Origin: Otatea glauca
Lineage: Eukaryota; Streptophyta; Magnoliopsida; Poales; Poaceae
Reading direction: 5' to 3'
Length of the DNA stretch: 64,000 nt
Assembly: GCA_036346275.1 (NCBI GenBank)
Contig: CM070722.1
Location: 67,555,524 to 67,619,523, forward strand
Each line of letters begins with the position of its first letter. The stretch's first letter is position 1. Below are positions 45,260-57,541 of this stretch, piece after piece. Both the position numbers and the translations under genes were made by a program. The notes below the pieces were generated by a model that was given only the letters and a program-made list of their open reading frames with translations, was not told where the DNA came from and did no database searches.

Positions 45260-46150
45260 TTTGCAGACTTGTTTGGAACACGCATCGATGCAATATTTTT
45301 TTCAATATATGTATTTTTTTTCAATGTCTGCAACATTTTTTTCCACACGCACATTTCTAATGTTATCGAAGGAAAATGTTACACGTGTAGGAAGAAAATG
45401 TTGCAGCGATCCGAGTCGATATTTCTACTGTTATCGAACAAAAATGTTGTACGTGTAGAAAGAAAATGTTGTACGCGTATAAGAAAAAAATGTTGCAAGC
45501 ATTCGAAACAGACGTCCAAACACAAATCATTCCAAAAAGTATAGAAAAATTATGCCATTCCAATCGAGGCCATGTGCTGAGACATCGATTAAACCACAGG
45601 ACAACTAATCAGGTTTTGAAACAAGGGAGGGACCGATAGAGAAGAGATATTTTGAACGCTTCAACAGAAACGCCGGCGGCCGATTATATATATTCCCACA
45701 AATACATGTCTTTTGATATGTGCACTCAAATATCCAAAACTTTAGCTATCGATACATTTTTAAATATTTAGATTAGGTATATGAAAATCACATATATACA
45801 CATCAATCTCGAAAAATACTTTTATAATATTATAATTCTACTGGGTGTTATAAGTAATAACTGCCCATTTTGTTTAGAAATATATATGATGTTTTAGAAA
45901 TTTATCTACAATCAAATTTTATTAACTTTTACGACTAATATATAAAAAAAACTATCTGTATTGGTTATGAGAAAATGATATAACTAGATTAGTCATGAAA
46001 AATATTTTTATATATAATAATTTTATATTATTTTATGATCATGTTTATATCAAAACTAATTGTCAAAGTTGCATATTAGAGATTGTACCTACGTCCAAAA
46101 CATCGTACATTCTTGAACAGAAAAGGTACATCTATTATAATATTAAAGTA
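45258..46150. other. Spacer with GAAAATGTT-type repeats
   Basis: 45270-45500 has several AAAATGTTGCAACATT-like words (for example AGAAAATGTTGTACG twice) in both orientations, probably part of a degraded MITE. The remainder is AT-rich; no gene. Confidence 0.4.
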
Positions 46151-46157
46151 AAGGCAA

Positions 46158-48340
46158 AAGAAGCCATCACTTTCGCTCTTAAGGCTAGAAATTCTCATAT
46201 TAATAGGACAAAAAAAAAGAAAGATCTACACCATTGGTCATGGTGGGTTCAGATTATAACGGTTTAGATTAAAAGAAAGAGTTTGTATCATGTACAATAC
46301 AGGAATAATTGAAATTCATAATAAAAATAAAATAAAACTAGAAATTTGGTTTCCATACGATTAAAAGAAAGTGTCTATGTTAAGTACAATATAAAAAAAT
46401 TGGAATAAAAAAAGGTAATTAGTAATCTGATTTCCATACAAATATCAAAATAAAACAGAAATTCAGAATAATTTTTTTAAAAAAAATAGGAATAAAAAAT
46501 AAAAGATAATTAGTAATCTCATTTCCATACGAACATCAAAATAAAAATAAAATTCAGAATAAAAATAAAAAAAAATAAAAAAAATTAGTAGTTAGATTCA
46601 TAAACAAATTTCAACCTAAAAAACAGGAATTAAAAAAATAGGAATTTGATTTCCATAGCAATAAAAGAAAGTGTCCACGTCAAGTACAATAAAAAAACAG
46701 AAATTCACAGTAAAAAGAAAATAAAATTTGCAATTTGATTTCCATATGAACATCAAAATAAAAATGAAATTTTGAAGAAAAATTAATTAAAAATTAGTAA
46801 TTATATTTGTATATGAATACCAACCTAAAACTGAAATTTCGAATAAAAAAATTAGCAATTTGATTTCATATGAACTCCAAAGTAAAATATCTAAGTAGCT
46901 TAAATTAGTAATAAAAATGAAATAAAAAAATACCAATTGGATTTGTGTACAATTCCAACCTAAAGCTATATAAAAAACTCTATATCATGTATGATGCAAC
47001 AATGTGCAAATATAATTTGCAATACAAATAAACAAAAAATACCAATTTGTTTTACATAAGAATTCCAACCAAAGATGAATACATCCAGAATAGAAAATAT
47101 AATAAAATCACCAATTTAATTTTCATATGAATTTTGAAATAAAATTCCTAAATAAATATAATTCGGCATAAAAATTTAAGGAAAATTAGCCATTGGATTT
47201 CTATTGGAAATTTGAAATAAAAAATAGAATAAAATTGGGAATTTGATATCGATATGAATTGCAAAGTAAAATCCCTAAATAAATAATTTAGAGTAAAAAT
47301 TAAATAAAAAATAGAAATTTTATCTATACAAATTCTAAAAAATAATAGATAATTAGGAATAAAAATGAAAGAAAATTTGCAATGTGATTTTCATACGAAT
47401 TCCAAAGTAAAATCCCTAAATAAATAAAATTAACATCTTGTGATTTATATAGCAAAAGAAGCCACCATGTTTGCTCTCAAAGCTAGAAATTTTCACATTA
47501 ATTGGAGAAAAAAGAAAAAGATCTACACTATTACTCATTTTGGGTCCAAATTATAACGATCTAGATTAAAAGAAAAAGACACCGTGTCATGTACAATACA
47601 GAAACAACTAAAATTAAAATTAAAAATAAAATAAAATAAAAAATTGATTTCCAAATGAATCTCAATGTAAAATAACTAAATAAATTAAATTTGGAATAAA
47701 AAATAAACAAACATAGCAATAGGATTTTATACGAATTCCCAATAAAAATAACAGAAATTTGAAATAAAAAAACAAAAAATAAAATAGCAATTGTTTCTAT
47801 ATGAATTACTAAGTAAAACTTCTAAAGAAATATAATTTGTAATACAAATAAACAAAAACTATCAATCTCATTTCCCTAGGAATTCCAACTGAAGATAAGT
47901 AAATTTAGAATAGAAAGTAAAATAAAAATTGACAATATGATTTCCATACATATTCCTAACTAAAATCCCTTAATATATATAATCTACCATAAAAATTAAA
48001 TAAAAATTTGCGATTTGATTTCTATACAAATTTCGACAAAAAATAAAAGAAATTTGCAATAAAAATAAAATAAAGCTACAAATTTGATTTATATATGAAT
48101 TCTAAAGTAAAATCCTAAATAACTAATTCAGAATAAAAATAAAATAAAAATCATCAATTGGATCTATATAAAAATTCTAAAAAATTAATTAGAAATTTGG
48201 AACAAAAAATGAAAGATACTTTGCAATTTGATTTCTATACAAATTCCAAAGTAAAATCCTTAAATAACTAAAATCCGAAATAAATTAAATAAACTTAGCA
48301 ATTTAGTTTATATGTGATTAAAAAACAACTAAAATTTTGA
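46158..48340. repeat. AT-rich degenerate repeat field with higher-order duplication
   Basis: About 2.2 kb of strongly AT-rich sequence. A phrase like AATTTGATTTCCATACGAAT, then CCAAAGTAAAATCCCTAAAT, then an AATAAAAATAAA tract recurs with many variants roughly every 80-120 bp. A distinct block (AAAGAAGCC...GCTAGAAATT...AAGATCTACAC...GTACAATACAG) occurs at about 46158-46304 and again at about 47456-47606, so a unit of about 1.3 kb has been duplicated. No open frames of note and no match I recognise. Confidence 0.7.
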
Positions 48341-49322
48341 ATACAATTATAAGTTACAACATGAATATCACGAGTATTGTTGGAGGAGACCACACATGAG
48401 CGCAATGGCATCGAGCTACAAAGCAAGAAGATATTGCCTCGTGGCTAACGATAGGCGGAGGCGTTACATTAGAGATGAGATCAATGTTGTGTTGCTCACC
48501 AGAGTCATTGAATGAAAGGCCAAAGCCAAAAGGTGCCAAAACTCACGACGATGAGTGGTGAGCATCTGCGTTGTTAAAAAAGTCAGTGGCAAAAGAAGCT
48601 CGCTAATGGGAAGGCCCTGGTAGAGAGGAGATGAAGCTTTATATGGAAGACGAGCTATAGAGGATATATATCCATTAGGTAGCTAGACACGTACCATCGC
48701 TGCTGAGGGACACGACGTTACACGTGATAGCGGGAAGATTCTCCATGTCGTTAGAAAAAAACTAAAGCAAACATGCTAGCATCAAAGAAGATGGGAGGTC
48801 GCCGCAGTTAGTGAGGAAGCAACACCGTTGAGTTGGCCAACATTGGAAAAGAGAAGCGACCGACATGGGACAAGCAGAAGTCGAGCATGTATAACATTCT
48901 CTATGTGTATATATATGCATGAATTCTTATGAATCAAAAAAGGAGCAAAAAGTCTAGAGCAGAGATGGTGCTACTGTATGGAATAGGCTTGAGACCACTG
49001 GTGAGAGCATGACGAGTGTCCCCGGTAGGGATAGCGACAGTTGTACATCTATGCATGTTGATGTCGCAACGTTCAGTATTAAGCAATAATTGGAGAGAAA
49101 TAGAAGATAGCTATACGATAGTATACTGCATTAAAAAGGGTAGCAGCTGAGAGGGATCGATCAAGAATTGGCCTTGCTATTACAGGTTGAAGTAGAAAAG
49201 TTGTGGGGCAATCAATAAGAGATAGAAGACATACGGTTTGGTGGGATAGCCAGCGTGTGGGAAGATAAGTTCAAAGTAGTTCGCCCATGATGCATTGGTG
49301 TATATGTGAACAATGCATCTAA
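48341..49322. other. Spacer, no gene recognised
   Basis: Composition returns to mixed (48380-49100), with purine-rich GAGGAGATGAAGC-type text that may be decayed coding or transposon sequence. No domain identified in any frame. Confidence 0.35.
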
Positions 49323-49324
49323 TA

Positions 49325-49606
49325 CTCCCTCCGTTGATAAATATAAGGCGCATTTTGACTTGGCACAAGGATTAAAGTTGTGGTGAAATTGAGAAAGACA
49401 TGAGAGGAAATGGCTTACATATCCGTCTTAATTGTCTTGGAAGATGAGAGATAATACTTTGTGTAGGTGGTAATGAATAAATACATCTGGTTGAGAGAGA
49501 ATAAATAGGGGTATAGGTGGAAAGGTTCATTAAATCTACATACACGTCTTATATTTTTCAACAAGACCACTCAAACTATAAGCCTTATATTTATCAACGG
49601 AGTGAG
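49325..49606. mobile_element. Stowaway-type MITE
   Basis: Begins CTCCCTCCGTTGATAAATA and ends TATTTATCAACGGAGTGAG (inverted pair), with the TA target duplication at 49323-49324 and 49607-49608; 282 bp. CTCCCTCCGT termini with a TA duplication are the Stowaway (Tc1/mariner) hallmark. Confidence 0.9.
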
Positions 49607-50174
49607 TACCATGTAAAATAATCAGCGTATTACTTGAGATTAAATAAAGGTACATGTGCTGCATATATTTTGAGAAAAAAGTTACTAATGGAGAAAGAAC
49701 AAAGGTATATAATTACATTATCTATGTAAGACGAAGAGTTGCTACGTTTTTAAGAACCCTAGCAACTTATTATTCTCAATGATTTTCTTCCATCAAAGCT
49801 TATACTTCAATTAATTTCTTAAGTTCAATTTTCTGTCAAGCTTATATTGTCATTTCTAATGTTTATGATTGTCTTAAAAATCTAAATAGACTACAAAATA
49901 CTTTAATGCATTCTCAAACATATAAGTTATATCATTTGATACTATAAATTTTTAAAAAAAATTAGCCACGCAAATGGGCCGGTCATCCTACTATTTAGAG
50001 TAGAAATTAATGAGTGGTCAACATTATATTTTGGGACTGCATCAATTAACGTCGTCCTAGGTGAGGAGAGGGTGTATTCCGTCCCACTTAAATCTTGTGG
50101 TCAAGATCGAGCTACACACGTACGTACATATATACATATCCCAATCGAGATGAAAATTAAGCATACGTGGATTC

Positions 50175-50509
50175 AGGGTTAAGAAAATCGCGGTAAACTG
50201 TTCGGTTTTCGCGGTTTTCGACCGTTCCGCTCCTGTTCGAAAACAGAAATTGAGCGGTTTACCAGTAGAATTTGAAAAAAAATTGAAAAAATTTATGCGT
50301 TGAAAACCGCTCGAAAAACCGTTTTTCAAGAACGTTCGATTGGTCGGGTGGTTTTTCAACAAAAAAAAAACCACGGTAAACCGCGAAAACCGAGCGGTTT
50401 TCGCGCATAAATTTGACTAAAATTCAAATTTTTTGAATTTACAAACCATTCGTTTTTTCGCGGTTTCTCGCAAAAACCGCTAACCGCTTCGAAACGAAAT
50501 TATGAACCT
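50175..50509. mobile_element. hAT-like MITE
   Basis: The ends AGGGTTAAGAAAATCG and CGAAATTATGAACCT are roughly inverted. The interior is made of CGGTTTTCGCGGTTTTCG and its complement. Flanking TGGATTC/TGGATTA may be an imperfect target duplication. Confidence 0.6.
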
Positions 50510-50859
50510 TGGATTAGCAGGCACGCATGCACGTTCGAAGTTGGCGGCGGAGGGAGGCGTAAGTAACGTAAGCATGCATGTACGTGCATACATTTTCTAC
50601 TTTTCAAGTGCCCTATTAATTCGTAATTTGGGACAGCCACAGGAAGGAGTAGGTGCGCGGCGCTGCACGAGTCACAGCCACAGGCGTGCAATGCAATGCA
50701 GATGGAGGAAGAAGCAAGCAAGAAACATAGAGGAGGCAATGGCAACCTGACAAGAGGAAGAGGAGGAGCCTGCCTGCCCAACCAAGGTGGACTGGACTGG
50801 AGTAGGGGAGTAGGAGTAGTACAGGCTACCAATACGATACCATACCAGGCTCCCGCACG

Positions 50860-51045
50860 CTGATTTAATGCACCGCCACCGCTCACGAGTTGGTTGGCGC
50901 CGTAAAGTCCAGGCCTCCTCCTCTCTTCCTCCCTCTCTCACCTCACCCGCGTCATCAATTCCTTCTCATCCATCTCCAAACTCCGTTTCGTTTCACCTTG
51001 GTTGCTTCGCGCTTCATCAACAAGGAGGAGGATTGCCGGTGCAGC
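50860..51045 (+). promoter_or_regulatory. 5' leader/core promoter of the RING-H2 gene
   Basis: CT-rich leader (TCCTCCTCTCTTCCTCCC at about 50912) typical of grass 5'UTRs precedes the ATG context AGCATGG. TATA box not assigned with certainty (GATTTAATGC at 50860 is the nearest AT-rich site). Confidence 0.35.
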
Positions 51046-53575
51046 ATGGATCCGTCCGGTGCTTTCTTGCAAACGCCTTCCGCTGCTGCTGCTGCGGCCT
51101 CTGTCCCGCTCCCGCGGAGCTCCAGCAATGTCTCCCTGTCGTCGCTCGCGAGGAGCGGCAGCGGCCGCGGGCGGGCCGGGAGGATGATGATGCACAGGGT
51201 CTTCCGCGGCGTCATCACCTTCATCTTCGCCATAGGTACGTCATCCATCTTTTCTCTCTCTTCCTTCCCCTTCTTCTTCAATTCTCCTTGTTCATGTTTC
51301 TGACGATCCTGATCTTGCTTAGGGGCTAGCTTCTCATGCATGATTCAGAGTCTTTGTTCAGATATACTAGTGTTTTTTTCTCTCTCCTGATTTTGGTTTG
51401 GTTTCCATCTGTAGGCGTAGAAAAGGAGATTAATTTCTTTTCCTACTTGTTTCAACATCTTCAGTTTTCGGTTGATTCTCATGGTTTTTCTCAAACAAAA
51501 GAAGTTATTTTTTATGGTTTAATCATATCTCGCCTTTTCTTTTTTCGGGATTCTTGCTCATGTGGTTGCAAATCTGTGTGGAGGGATCCTTGTTTTTCCT
51601 TATGTACTTTTTCCTTTCAAAAATGAATGTAAGTATACGTCGAGGGAGAGGAGACCCCTGAGCTTACAGCTGGGTCAATTAGATTGTAAGAATTCAAAGT
51701 GCTCAAACTGCTGATAAATATTTGATTCCTTATACAAAAATACAGTTTAATTCTGTAGACATGTGGATTCACTTTTTTTCCCCTTTCCTCTAATGAAAAC
51801 CAACAGCTTCTTGAGATGCAAAATGGTAGTGTACTCAACTGAAAAGCAAAATTTTGCTTAACGATTTAAGCTTCGTGCAGTGTTTCCAAGTGTAATCTTT
51901 ATGCATTTTTGGGTTGATCTGGTTGATATCCTGCAATCCTGTTCGTTGATTCAAACTTTTTTTAGAAAAAGACTTAATTTGGTTCATACTTCGAACTGAT
52001 TTTGTCGTAGTAGGAGCTCTGAATATTGGCATACGTGTCTCCTGTGCAGCTGGACTGTTCCTTGGAGCCGTCACCGGCGGGCTGATCGGCCTCGCCACCG
52101 AGAGCGGCCTCTTCCGCGGCACCGGGATCGGCGCCATCACCGGCGCCCTCGTCTCCATCGAGGTCGTCGACTCGTCGATCCGGCTGTGGCGTTCCCGGCG
52201 GTCCGGGATCTGGAGCATCTTGTATGTGGTAAGCATAGACGATTGATCGATGCGAGCAAGTAGCTAGGAGTAGGACAGCAACTCGTAACTGCACACTTGC
52301 TTGCTTGCTTGCACTTCCTTGTCTGTATCAGTGTGCGTTCCTTAATTTTATATGGACTACTTGTGCTTCTTCCGTTGGCTAATGACGTATTCATATTGCT
52401 GTTTGATCTTTAATTAGAACCCTAAACCACAGGCTCTTACCATATAAAATCCTTTGTTCATCCCAGAGTCAAAACTATCTTTTTGTTGTCTGAAGTAAGC
52501 TAAGATGATATTTTCCAAGTAGTTGGTGCATTCTCACTGATCTAACCTTCTCATCTTCATCATGTCTGAACACTCTCATGCAATATAGAAATCTGTAGCT
52601 CATGAGACGTCATGATATTGTGCAAAATTCTGCTGAGACAACGTATGCTTCTTAGCATCTCTTCTGATGCTTCATAACCTTGATTTTACTGAAACTTTCT
52701 GGCCTCATCGAGCCTAACGCAAATCTTTACCGGGTAATGCAGCTTAATGTGATCTACAGCCTCCTCACCGGCAGGCTTGTCCGCGAGAAGGTCGACCCGG
52801 CGGTGCAGCGGGTGGTCCGAAGCCAGGTCAGTTGATCATCCGCCCCTGAGTGCAGTGGCATTTGTCTGACAGAATCATGAATGGTTTGATGCGTAAATAC
52901 TTGGAACTAGCTGACTGAAACCAGCTACTACTCATTGAGTCATTGTGCATTTGTCTGACAGATCATTTCTCTTTGAACACAGATGAATGCGGTGGACTCG
53001 TCGCCCTTCAGGGAGTCCCCTGACCTCTTTGAGATTGAGGGCACCAGCGGCATGCCAAGGGCGTCCATCGACAAGCTGCCCGAGGTCAGGATCACCGAGG
53101 AGTACAAGCGGAACTCCATTGGTGACCTCTCCGGATGCTCAGTCTGCCTCCAGGTCTGAAACCACACAACATTTCTGAAACTCACTGTTCCCTAAGCCTA
53201 AACCTCCCTGCTTGCCCATTACCTTACCAATTGGACTACATACAACTAACTGATCATTGTATCATTGCATTCATGTTATAACGGATTTAACCTACGGAGA
53301 CACAAACGTATGATTAAGTTGATGTGCCAAATTCTGCATGTATGCTTACTGATTACTTGCATGTATGGTATTTTTTTACAAGCAGATATATTATGATGAT
53401 TGGTGGTTTTCAGTGATGCGGATGTTCTGAACTTTTGCTCCTCTTGTTTCAGGATTTCCAGACCGGGGAGAAGGTGAGGAGCTTGCCGGATTGCTGGCAC
53501 GTGTTCCACGTGCCGTGCATCGACGGCTGGCTGATCAAGCATGGATCCTGCCCGCTGTGCAGGAGGAAGCTGTAG
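51046..53575 (+). CDS. NEP1-interacting-protein-like RING-H2 membrane E3 ligase
   Basis: Exons 51046-51235, 52050-52228, 52743-52826, 52983-53153, 53453-53575 join to 747 bp, 248 residues plus TAG; every intron is GT...AG. The N-terminus is Ser/Ala-rich. Residues about 52-105 are hydrophobic and Gly-rich ([33 protein letters not shown]), as in NIP proteins that sit in membranes. The C-terminal RING-H2 finger has Cys203, Cys206, Cys222, His224, His227, Cys230, Cys241, Cys244 ([18 protein letters not shown]), complete. Known family: NIP/ATL-type E3 ubiquitin ligases; NIP1/2 bind the plastid polymerase RPOTmp, others act in defence. The start lies 178 bp after a GC-rich leader. It is collinear with rice chromosome 6. 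The partner here is unknown. Confidence 0.92.
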
Positions 53576-56510
53576 ATTATGTTCTTGGACGACCGTGACG
53601 CGACTGATTACTACTCTGGTAGTACCAGTAGGAGGAGGAGGCTCCGCTTGCTGCTTGCTGCTTGCTGTGTGAGCTTATATGCTGCGAGTTGTCCGCCGCG
53701 CGTGCCTTTGTTGCTGCTGCTAGGAGGCTGACATCTATAGAACCCTTAATTTATAGAGGAGCATTTTGTTTTTGCTTCTGTTGCTACGTGTTCTTAATAT
53801 CTCACTTCTTCTTTTTGATCTATCTATCCTTCCCCCCCCCCCCCTCCTGATGTAACATAGAATTGAAAGCTCTGGACCGGCCTGGCCTGTGCTTTCGTCT
53901 CCGGACTGATGATCTGATGTATATCCCTTGGACATAATATCTTGCATGCATGGACTTTAAAATCCTAGTCCGGGCCGTTTCATTTCTTGTTACGGTTTAA
54001 TTAATTCAAGGATTAATTAGTAGGTAGAAAAGTGGATAGTACTATGATATGAAGGATCTAACTTGGTTGAGAAAAATAGAGCTAAGTTTTCAATGAACAA
54101 CATTTCTTGAAAAACTGTAGTCTGACCTCTTGTTGCCTAAGTATATAGCAGAGTTATTAGTACATCTCGAAATGCAGTTAGTGTGCCTGAACCTCAAATT
54201 CAGTTTAAGGGTATCTACAACGCAAAAAACTTCACTGGAAACTGTGTGATTCTTATAAACTTTATGTAGAATGTTTCCGTGTTGCAAGCGGAACTTAGTG
54301 CTTGGAACAGTCGGTTGGCTTGTTGGGATGTTATGTTTTTTTTGGGTCAGAATTGGACTTCTCTGCATGCACATTTCGGCCGGTTGGCACGCCGACACGA
54401 TGCATCGTGGATTCGTCTGATAATCCAGTGCATGAGGATATATAATTTTATATCCGAGTCACCCTGCTTGCTGCGGGCGAGGCCAATAAATACGGATCGT
54501 TTGCTCATGTGATGGCCAAAAATAAGCTGCTTCTGCAGCGGACAGCCGGTATACACACGTGACGTGCTGCCCCAACGATGCAATACAACTAGATGCCTTC
54601 TTGTTGCGGACGAAAAGAATTGTTAGGATAGACAGAGATTTTAACTAAGAGATGAAATATTTTTCGGGTATACCTTCAAAAAAAAAGAAACAAAAGACCT
54701 CTAAAAAGTTTTTAATATCTAAAAAATATATAATTTTTAATATATATATATATATATTATTTTAGATTTTTTAAAAAAGTTACTGCAGCAATCAATGTTT
54801 CTATTCGCTGTAGCTTCTACAGTACCAGAGGACACGTGACAGGTAGGTCGACTGGCTACCGTAGCTCCCCTGAGAATAATGAGTTACATAGATCCGATGC
54901 AATGGCTTGCAATTCTCATCATGGAGTAGAGAGATCTAGAGATCGAGGGTAACGCGATGGATGCGATGGAAGAAGAAAAATGTAGCAGAGATTAGATGAG
55001 GTTGGCAACGGCGGGGCTATGTGATGGGTGAGATTCGGTGATGCCTCCAGTAATTGCGCCGCGACCCAATTCAAGGTGTCGTTCACGTCACGTCGTGCAT
55101 GAGTTGCGCTCCGTCCCCGCGAGAATTCAACACTTTTCAATCCCATTTGCATTTTTCTTTCTTTTTTACATATCTAATATACATACAAATGTAATCGTAA
55201 AAATAGATACTTCTTCAATTGCAATGTACCGTGATAGGTCCTGCCGCCAACTTACTGAGCCACCCCTCCTCGGTGACACACTCAAGCAATCACGTCCTTG
55301 ACTTAATTAGTCATTTAATTACTCATGTACTTAATTACCGTACTTATTAATCACTACATTTATTAGTCTTGTCAAGGAGTGGTGGCTCGGCAAGAAGGTG
55401 GATGTGAGCTCCTAGAGCTCGGCAAGATAGTGGGGACGTCACTGTCGCACTACCCTAACTTGGCAGGGTATGACACAACAGCACCCAGGTAACATTTCAT
55501 GGTTGGTTAGAAGGCTATTTTGTGATTGCGCTCGTATAGGGCAAGATTCGTAAGAAAAAGGGTAAATTTCACGAAATTATACGTTTTTTTGTACAAACTA
55601 TTAGAAAAATATATGTTTTAGCTTATATTTTTATAAAAACTATTGATTTCAGGAGAATTTGTGTTACAAAACTACAGATTTTAAATTTTACTATTCCTTG
55701 TAACAGGTCTAGCAGTATGGGCTTATATGATAGCCTAACAAGTCCATATTTCCTATTTCACTCGCGCGTGAGACTGACATGTGAGTCACACAGTTAGACT
55801 CGTTACAAAAAAAACGAACATATAGTTTTGTGATACAAAACCTTCTAAAGTACGTAGTTTTATAAAATAAAAGATAAAAACAGTAGCTTTTGATATTTTT
55901 TATAAAAAAGTATATATATAGTTTTTGTAAAATTTACTTACTAAAAAAGTGAGAAGGACCTAAAAAAGCATTGGCACCCACACACGCGTTGGTCGCAGCT
56001 GGAGGCGCTGACTGAAGGTGCGAACCAGCGCCTCACACGCGGAAAATCACGGAAAGTCCCGGCGTCGGCGGCTACAGTGCCCTGACCCGCCGGCAACCCT
56101 ATCAATATCCTATCGTACGTATCCTTTCCTCTCCTTTCCTTCCCAATGGCACTGGCCATCGCATCGCATCACTCCATTCACTCTCCCGTCTTGTCACAAC
56201 TCACGGTGACGATGCCCTTTGATTAAACTGACAACTGATGGAACACTGCATGCTACGATGCTACTGCTGCCAGTTTTGAATTTGGACGTGCTTCGACAGA
56301 TGGCATGAACCGATCCATCAGGTACCAATTCCAATTCTTTGCACCGTGAATCACGGTCTCCGTGATGTGCAGCACGACACTGACCTGAGTGGAAAACGGT
56401 TTGGCTGGCTGCTCAAGGTCTGTAGCATTGGTCATCTCATCTATGCCCATCGCTATGCTACAGAGGTAGACCTAGTTCAATCCAGTTATTACAGCATCTT
56501 GTTGAGAGTT

Positions 56511-56512
<2 letters not shown>
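53576..56512. other. RING-H2 gene 3'UTR and intergenic sequence
   Basis: 53576-53950 is likely 3'UTR, including a C run at 53834-53844. Beyond it are short TA runs (54740-54757) and AT-rich text. 55375-55490 has a GC-richer piece (GGTGGCTCGGCAAGAAGG) of unknown origin. No further gene supported. Confidence 0.45.

Positions 56513-56583
<71 letters not shown>
56513..56583. repeat. TA microsatellite, 71 bp
   Basis: Long uninterrupted TA run, about 40 bp left of a Stowaway-like MITE. Confidence 0.95.
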
Positions 56584-56585
<2 letters not shown>

Positions 56586-56620
56586 TATTTTAGCTTTCAA
56601 ATTTTATTTTTAAATACATA

Positions 56621-56898
56621 TTTTATCCGTTCAAAAAATATAAAGCGAATTTTAACTTTACGAATATATTAAGATTACGTTGAGATTGAGAAAGATACGA
56701 GAGAAAATGACTTAGATGCCTTTACTTAATTGTCTTGACATATCGGAGATAATATTTTGTGTGGGTGGTAATGAAATAAATACATATGGAGAATAAATAA
56801 GGGTATAGAAGGAAAGACCTCATTAAATCTACATGAATCCTTATATCTACGAACAGAACCATTTAAAAAATAAGCCTTATAAACTTGAACGGATAGGG
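56621..56898. mobile_element. Diverged Stowaway-type MITE
   Basis: Same layout as 49325-49606 (AAGATACGAGAGAAAATGAC, ATAATATTTTGTGTGGGTGG, CATTAAATCTACATGAATCC match it with changes). The right end CTTGAACGGATAGGG mirrors TTTTATCCGTTCAA at the left. TA flanks at 56619-56620 and 56899-56900. Confidence 0.78.
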
Positions 56899-56900
56899 TA

Positions 56901-57541
56901 CTATCATTCTATAAACAATTTTTAATTGTTTTTTCTTTTGCATACTCATACAATTCATTATTTCCAATGTTATTTATTACTGTGAATAGAGTAACACTCG
57001 TTATCTAAGAACAATAAGTGAGTTAACGAAGAAAGACGATTTAATCATTTCTACGCATGTCTTCATTGAAGTGCAAAATCCTAAAACGCGTGTATTCAGG
57101 AAGGAAGGAAGGAAGTGAGTATATTCGAAGTGTAACCTTCGAGGGGAAATCAACAGCTTCATATATAGTGGTCAATAAATAATAGTGTTTGTACAAGTCA
57201 AAAGAGTCCACAACATCAGTTAAGTTACTCCTCCTGGCTTATTATTTCATATGCACTGGTGTTAAAATTCCTGCGGTGGAACAAGACATTTGCTTATCGG
57301 CTGGAAAGACTTTCGCTTTCCATGGAGCAGCAGCAGCACAAGAGAGCAGAGTGGGTAGCTATCCTCTTTTAAGTCAATCTTGAAACATACATTACTATGA
57401 TGATGGGATTAAAAGGCTGGAGAAGAGCTTCTGTTCCTCCCCCTTTTTTTTACATCATTGAGGGAATGGTCTTGGCCAATATGACTGACGTTTACCACAA
57501 GGGAAGAAAAAACCTTCTTCAGTCAGGGGTTTTGCTTGGGG
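56901..57541. other. Downstream region of the PP2C gene
   Basis: No other gene recognised. The last 200-300 bp are probably PP2C 3'UTR. Confidence 0.45.

Noticed and set aside
45995..46267. 90-codon frame at the left edge of the AT-rich repeat field
   Set aside because: Lys/Ile/Asn-rich text as expected from AT composition; part of it lies in the block that recurs at 47456, so it is repeat sequence.
54279..54512. 77-codon plus-strand frame downstream of the RING-H2 gene
   Set aside because: No recognisable motif, no splice connection, and composition like the surrounding spacer.
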